Below are positions 40,907 through 42,617 of a DNA stretch of 42,617 nucleotides, piece by piece. Position 1 is the first letter of the stretch; the number at the start of each line of letters is the position of its first letter. The notes beneath the pieces were generated by a model. It searched no databases, was not told where the DNA came from, and saw nothing but the letters and a program-made list of their open reading frames with translations. This DNA comes from DAOUMU01 sp034409055. Lineage in GTDB: Bacteria > Chloroflexota > Anaerolineae > 4572-78 > J111. Location of the stretch: NCBI GenBank assembly GCA_034409055.1, contig DAOUMU010000375.1:1-42617 (forward strand), read 5' to 3'. The position numbers and the translations under genes were made by a program.

Positions 40907-42617
40907 ATGGATATGGAATACGCTATCTTTGCCGGAGTGGTTCTTACCGGTAGTTCTTCGACAATGTTGATAATCTATCTAATCTATCGCCGGAGCATCG
41001 CCATTCGTCTGAACGCAATTTTATCAGGTTGTTTAATAACTATCGCCGGTTTGTGTTTTATGTTGGGTAAAGAGGGCATAACCCTGTGGAATGGCAGCAT
41101 TTCCCTCATTATCGGGGTGGCGGTTGTGGCCGGCTTGTCCGCTATGATGTTTAGACAAATCGTCAATCCGGCCAAGCAGATGGCCAGGGTGGCCGATGGG
41201 ATATCCAGAGGCGAGCTTGACCAGACCATCACTGTTACCAACAATGACGAGTTAGGCGACATGGCCGCGGCCTTCAGCCAAATGATTCTCTATTTGCAGC
41301 AAATGGCCGGGGCCGCCGGTTCGCTGGCTCAAGGGGATGTGACTGCCGATGTCACCCCCCAATCTGAGAAAGATGTGCTGGGCAATGCCTTCACCCAGAT
41401 GATTGCTTACCAGCAACAGATGGCCGAGGCCGCCGACCGACTGGCTCAAGGGGATGTGACTGCCGACGTCACTCCCCAATCTGAGAAAGATGTATTGGGC
41501 CATGCCTTTAGCCAGATGATTGCCTACCAGCAGCAAATGGCCGCAACCGCTGGTCGATTGGCTCAAGGTGACGTAACCGCCAACGCTACCCCCCAATCTG
41601 AGAAAGATGGCTTAGGCAATGCCTTTAGCCAGATGATTGCCTACCAGCAGCAAATGGCCGAGGCCGCTGACCGTCTGGCCCAGGGCGATGTGGTCGCCGA
41701 GATTACGCCTCAATCAGAGGTAGATCGGCTGGGTAATGCCTTTAGCCAGATGATTGCCTACCAGCAACAAATGGCTAGGGCCGCCGACCGCCTAGCTCAA
41801 GGCGATGTAACCATTGATGTCACTCTTCAATCCGATAAGGATATGCTGGGACACGCCTTCAGCCAGATGATTGCCTACCAGCAACAGATGGCCGTAATTG
41901 CCGGTCGCCTGGCTAAAGGCGATGTAACCGCCAACATTACTCCCCAATCTGAGAAAGATGGCTTAGGCAATGCCTTCAGCCAGATGATCGCCTACCAGCA
42001 ACAGATGGCCGGGGCCGCCGGCAGTTTGGCCCAGGGTGATGTAACCGCCGGCGTCACTCCCCAGTCTGAAAAAGATGTGCTGGGCCAGGCCTTCAGCCGG
42101 ATGATCGCCTACCAGCAACAGATGGCCGGGGCTGCCGACCGCCTGGCTAAAGGTGACGTGACCACCAACATTACCCCTCAATCCGAAAAGGATATTTTGG
42201 GTCAAGCCTTCAGCCAGATGATCGCCTACCAGCAACAGATGGCCGGGGCCGCCGGTCGCCTGGCCCAGGGCGACCTGACCGTCAGGGTCACCCCCCAGTC
42301 TAAAAAGGATGCCCTGGGCAATGCCTTCTACCAGATGCTGCTCAACCTGCGCAGCTTGATCGGCCAGGTGCAACAGGGCGCCGACCAGGTGGCCAGTGCC
42401 AGCCAGCAACTGAACACCGCCGCCGAACAGGCCGGCCAGGCCGGTCAGCAAGTGGCCGCCACCATCCAGCAGGTGGCCCAGGGCACAGCTCAACAAACCC
42501 AGTCCGTCACCGAGGCCACCGGTAACGTCGAACAAATGGCCCGCGCCGCCGACGGTATCGCCCGAGGCGCTCAAGAACAGGCCCAGGGCGTGCAAAAGAC
42601 CTCCGATTTGATCAACG
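40907..42617 (+). CDS. Poly-HAMP chemotaxis receptor (partial, runs off the window)
   Basis: 570 codons are present with no stop; RBS AGGAGG lies eight bases before ATG 40907. The N-terminus has two or three membrane helices (YAIFAGVVLTGSSS..., AILSGCLITIAGLCFML, ISLIIGVAVVAGLSAMMF) and no extracellular sensor domain. The first HAMP is canonical (NPAKQMARVADGISRGELDQ...ELGDMAAAF, about residues 87-132). Then nine 39-residue units (MAxAAxxLAQGDVTA, TPQSEKDxLGxAF, SQMIAYQQQ) follow from residue 133 without gaps. After the last unit comes the start of an MCP coiled-coil signalling domain (SLIGQVQQGADQVASASQQL, with AAATIQQVAQG-like heptads). It probably controls CheA or acts as an intracellular sensor; the C-terminus lies outside the window. 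Confidence 0.9.
   Translation, partial: MDMEYAIFAGVVLTGSSSTMLIIYLIYRRSIAIRLNAILSGCLITIAGLCFMLGKEGITLWNGSISLIIGVAVVAGLSAMMFRQIVNPAKQMARVADGISRGELDQTITVTNNDELGDMAAAFSQMILYLQQMAGAAGSLAQGDVTADVTPQSEKDVLGNAFTQMIAYQQQMAEAADRLAQGDVTADVTPQSEKDVLGHAFSQMIAYQQQMAATAGRLAQGDVTANATPQSEKDGLGNAFSQMIAYQQQMAEAADRLAQGDVVAEITPQSEVDRLGNAFSQMIAYQQQMARAADRLAQGDVTIDVTLQSDKDMLGHAFSQMIAYQQQMAVIAGRLAKGDVTANITPQSEKDGLGNAFSQMIAYQQQMAGAAGSLAQGDVTAGVTPQSEKDVLGQAFSRMIAYQQQMAGAADRLAKGDVTTNITPQSEKDILGQAFSQMIAYQQQMAGAAGRLAQGDLTVRVTPQSKKDALGNAFYQMLLNLRSLIGQVQQGADQVASASQQLNTAAEQAGQAGQQVAATIQQVAQGTAQQTQSVTEATGNVEQMARAADGIARGAQEQAQGVQKTSDLIN
41303..42355 (+). repeat. Nine tandem 117-bp HAMP-coding repeats
   Basis: Unit starts at 41303, 41420, 41537, 41654, 41771, 41888, 42005, 42122 and 42239, all exactly 117 bases apart. 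Segments such as ATGATTGCCTACCAGCA recur nearly unchanged at DNA level, showing recent duplication or gene conversion. Residues at the AS1 start (GS, DR or GR before LA) and before LG (V, G, R, M, I, A) vary. Confidence 0.93.

Noticed and set aside
41252..42595. Two minus-strand open frames with repeated GHLLLVGDHLAEG-type units across the HAMP array.
   Set aside because: They are the reverse reading of the 117-bp repeats; the plus frame has the receptor motifs and an RBS.

Overview
The window looks like a chromosomal segment from a Gram-positive-like bacterium, most plausibly a Chloroflexota (Anaerolineae-type) lineage. This is inferred from gene content: a Ser/Thr kinase fused to WD40 propellers, many lipoproteins, small HhH membrane proteins, an LPATG surface protein, a cyclic-nucleotide-binding/patatin protein, an RRM plus cold-shock pair and a poly-HAMP chemoreceptor. 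Intergenic spaces are rich in short heptanucleotide-periodic repeats. No rRNA or universal marker settles the taxonomy.

Layout. 1-2.4 kb is an accessory patch: a possible transposase tail, two near-identical 148-bp MITE-like elements flanking an alpha/beta hydrolase with no canonical start, and a beta-propeller lipoprotein. 2.4-6.5 kb carries trmO/tsaA, a DUF1841-like protein, a family-5 uracil-DNA glycosylase bracketed by inverted repeat blocks, and a two-gene unit (HhH membrane protein plus LPATG protein). 6.5-9.7 kb is the WD40 kinase (minus strand), divergent from a cNMP/patatin phospholipase at 9.9-11.6 kb. 11.6-19.1 kb (minus) holds a PEP-synthase/rifampin-phosphotransferase-like enzyme, a membrane protein, a subtilisin lipoprotein and pyrG. 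tRNA-Thr(CGT) lies at 19.4 kb, followed on the minus strand by an RRM protein, a cold-shock protein, a lipoprotein and an AraC regulator. 22.1-23.1 kb holds a decayed TetR fragment and a frameshifted short-chain dehydrogenase. 23.6-27.3 kb is a plus-strand ABC importer (LysM-fused binding protein, FecCD permease, ATPase) with a THEP1-like NTPase. 27.4-35.4 kb (minus) is a sugar locus: PfkB kinase, sugar-binding lipoprotein, two permeases, a sucrose-synthase-like GT4, a GalT-like nucleotidyltransferase and a GH32/43-like hydrolase. 35.7-39.7 kb (minus) holds miaA, an M32 carboxypeptidase and an SGNH hydrolase. 40.1-42.6 kb (plus) holds a chemoreceptor N-terminus cut by a dispersed repeat, then a chemoreceptor with ten consecutive HAMP units that runs off the window.

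How the genes work together. The strongest candidate for an undescribed system is the sugar locus. Its six genes from the binding protein to the hydrolase are tightly spaced, with PfkB just upstream. They could import a fructose-containing saccharide, cleave it or split it by a reversible NDP-dependent glycosyltransferase, recover the NDP-sugar as sugar-1-phosphate with the GalT-like enzyme, and phosphorylate the ketose with PfkB. This is inference from family membership and gene order. The second is the poly-HAMP receptor: nine copies of a 39-residue unit repeat with exact 117-bp spacing. The third is the set of non-coding elements: heptamer-periodic hairpins in at least five intergenic spaces, and a TGTCATT...AATGACA dispersed repeat family with two clean insertions and one copy interrupting a chemoreceptor gene.
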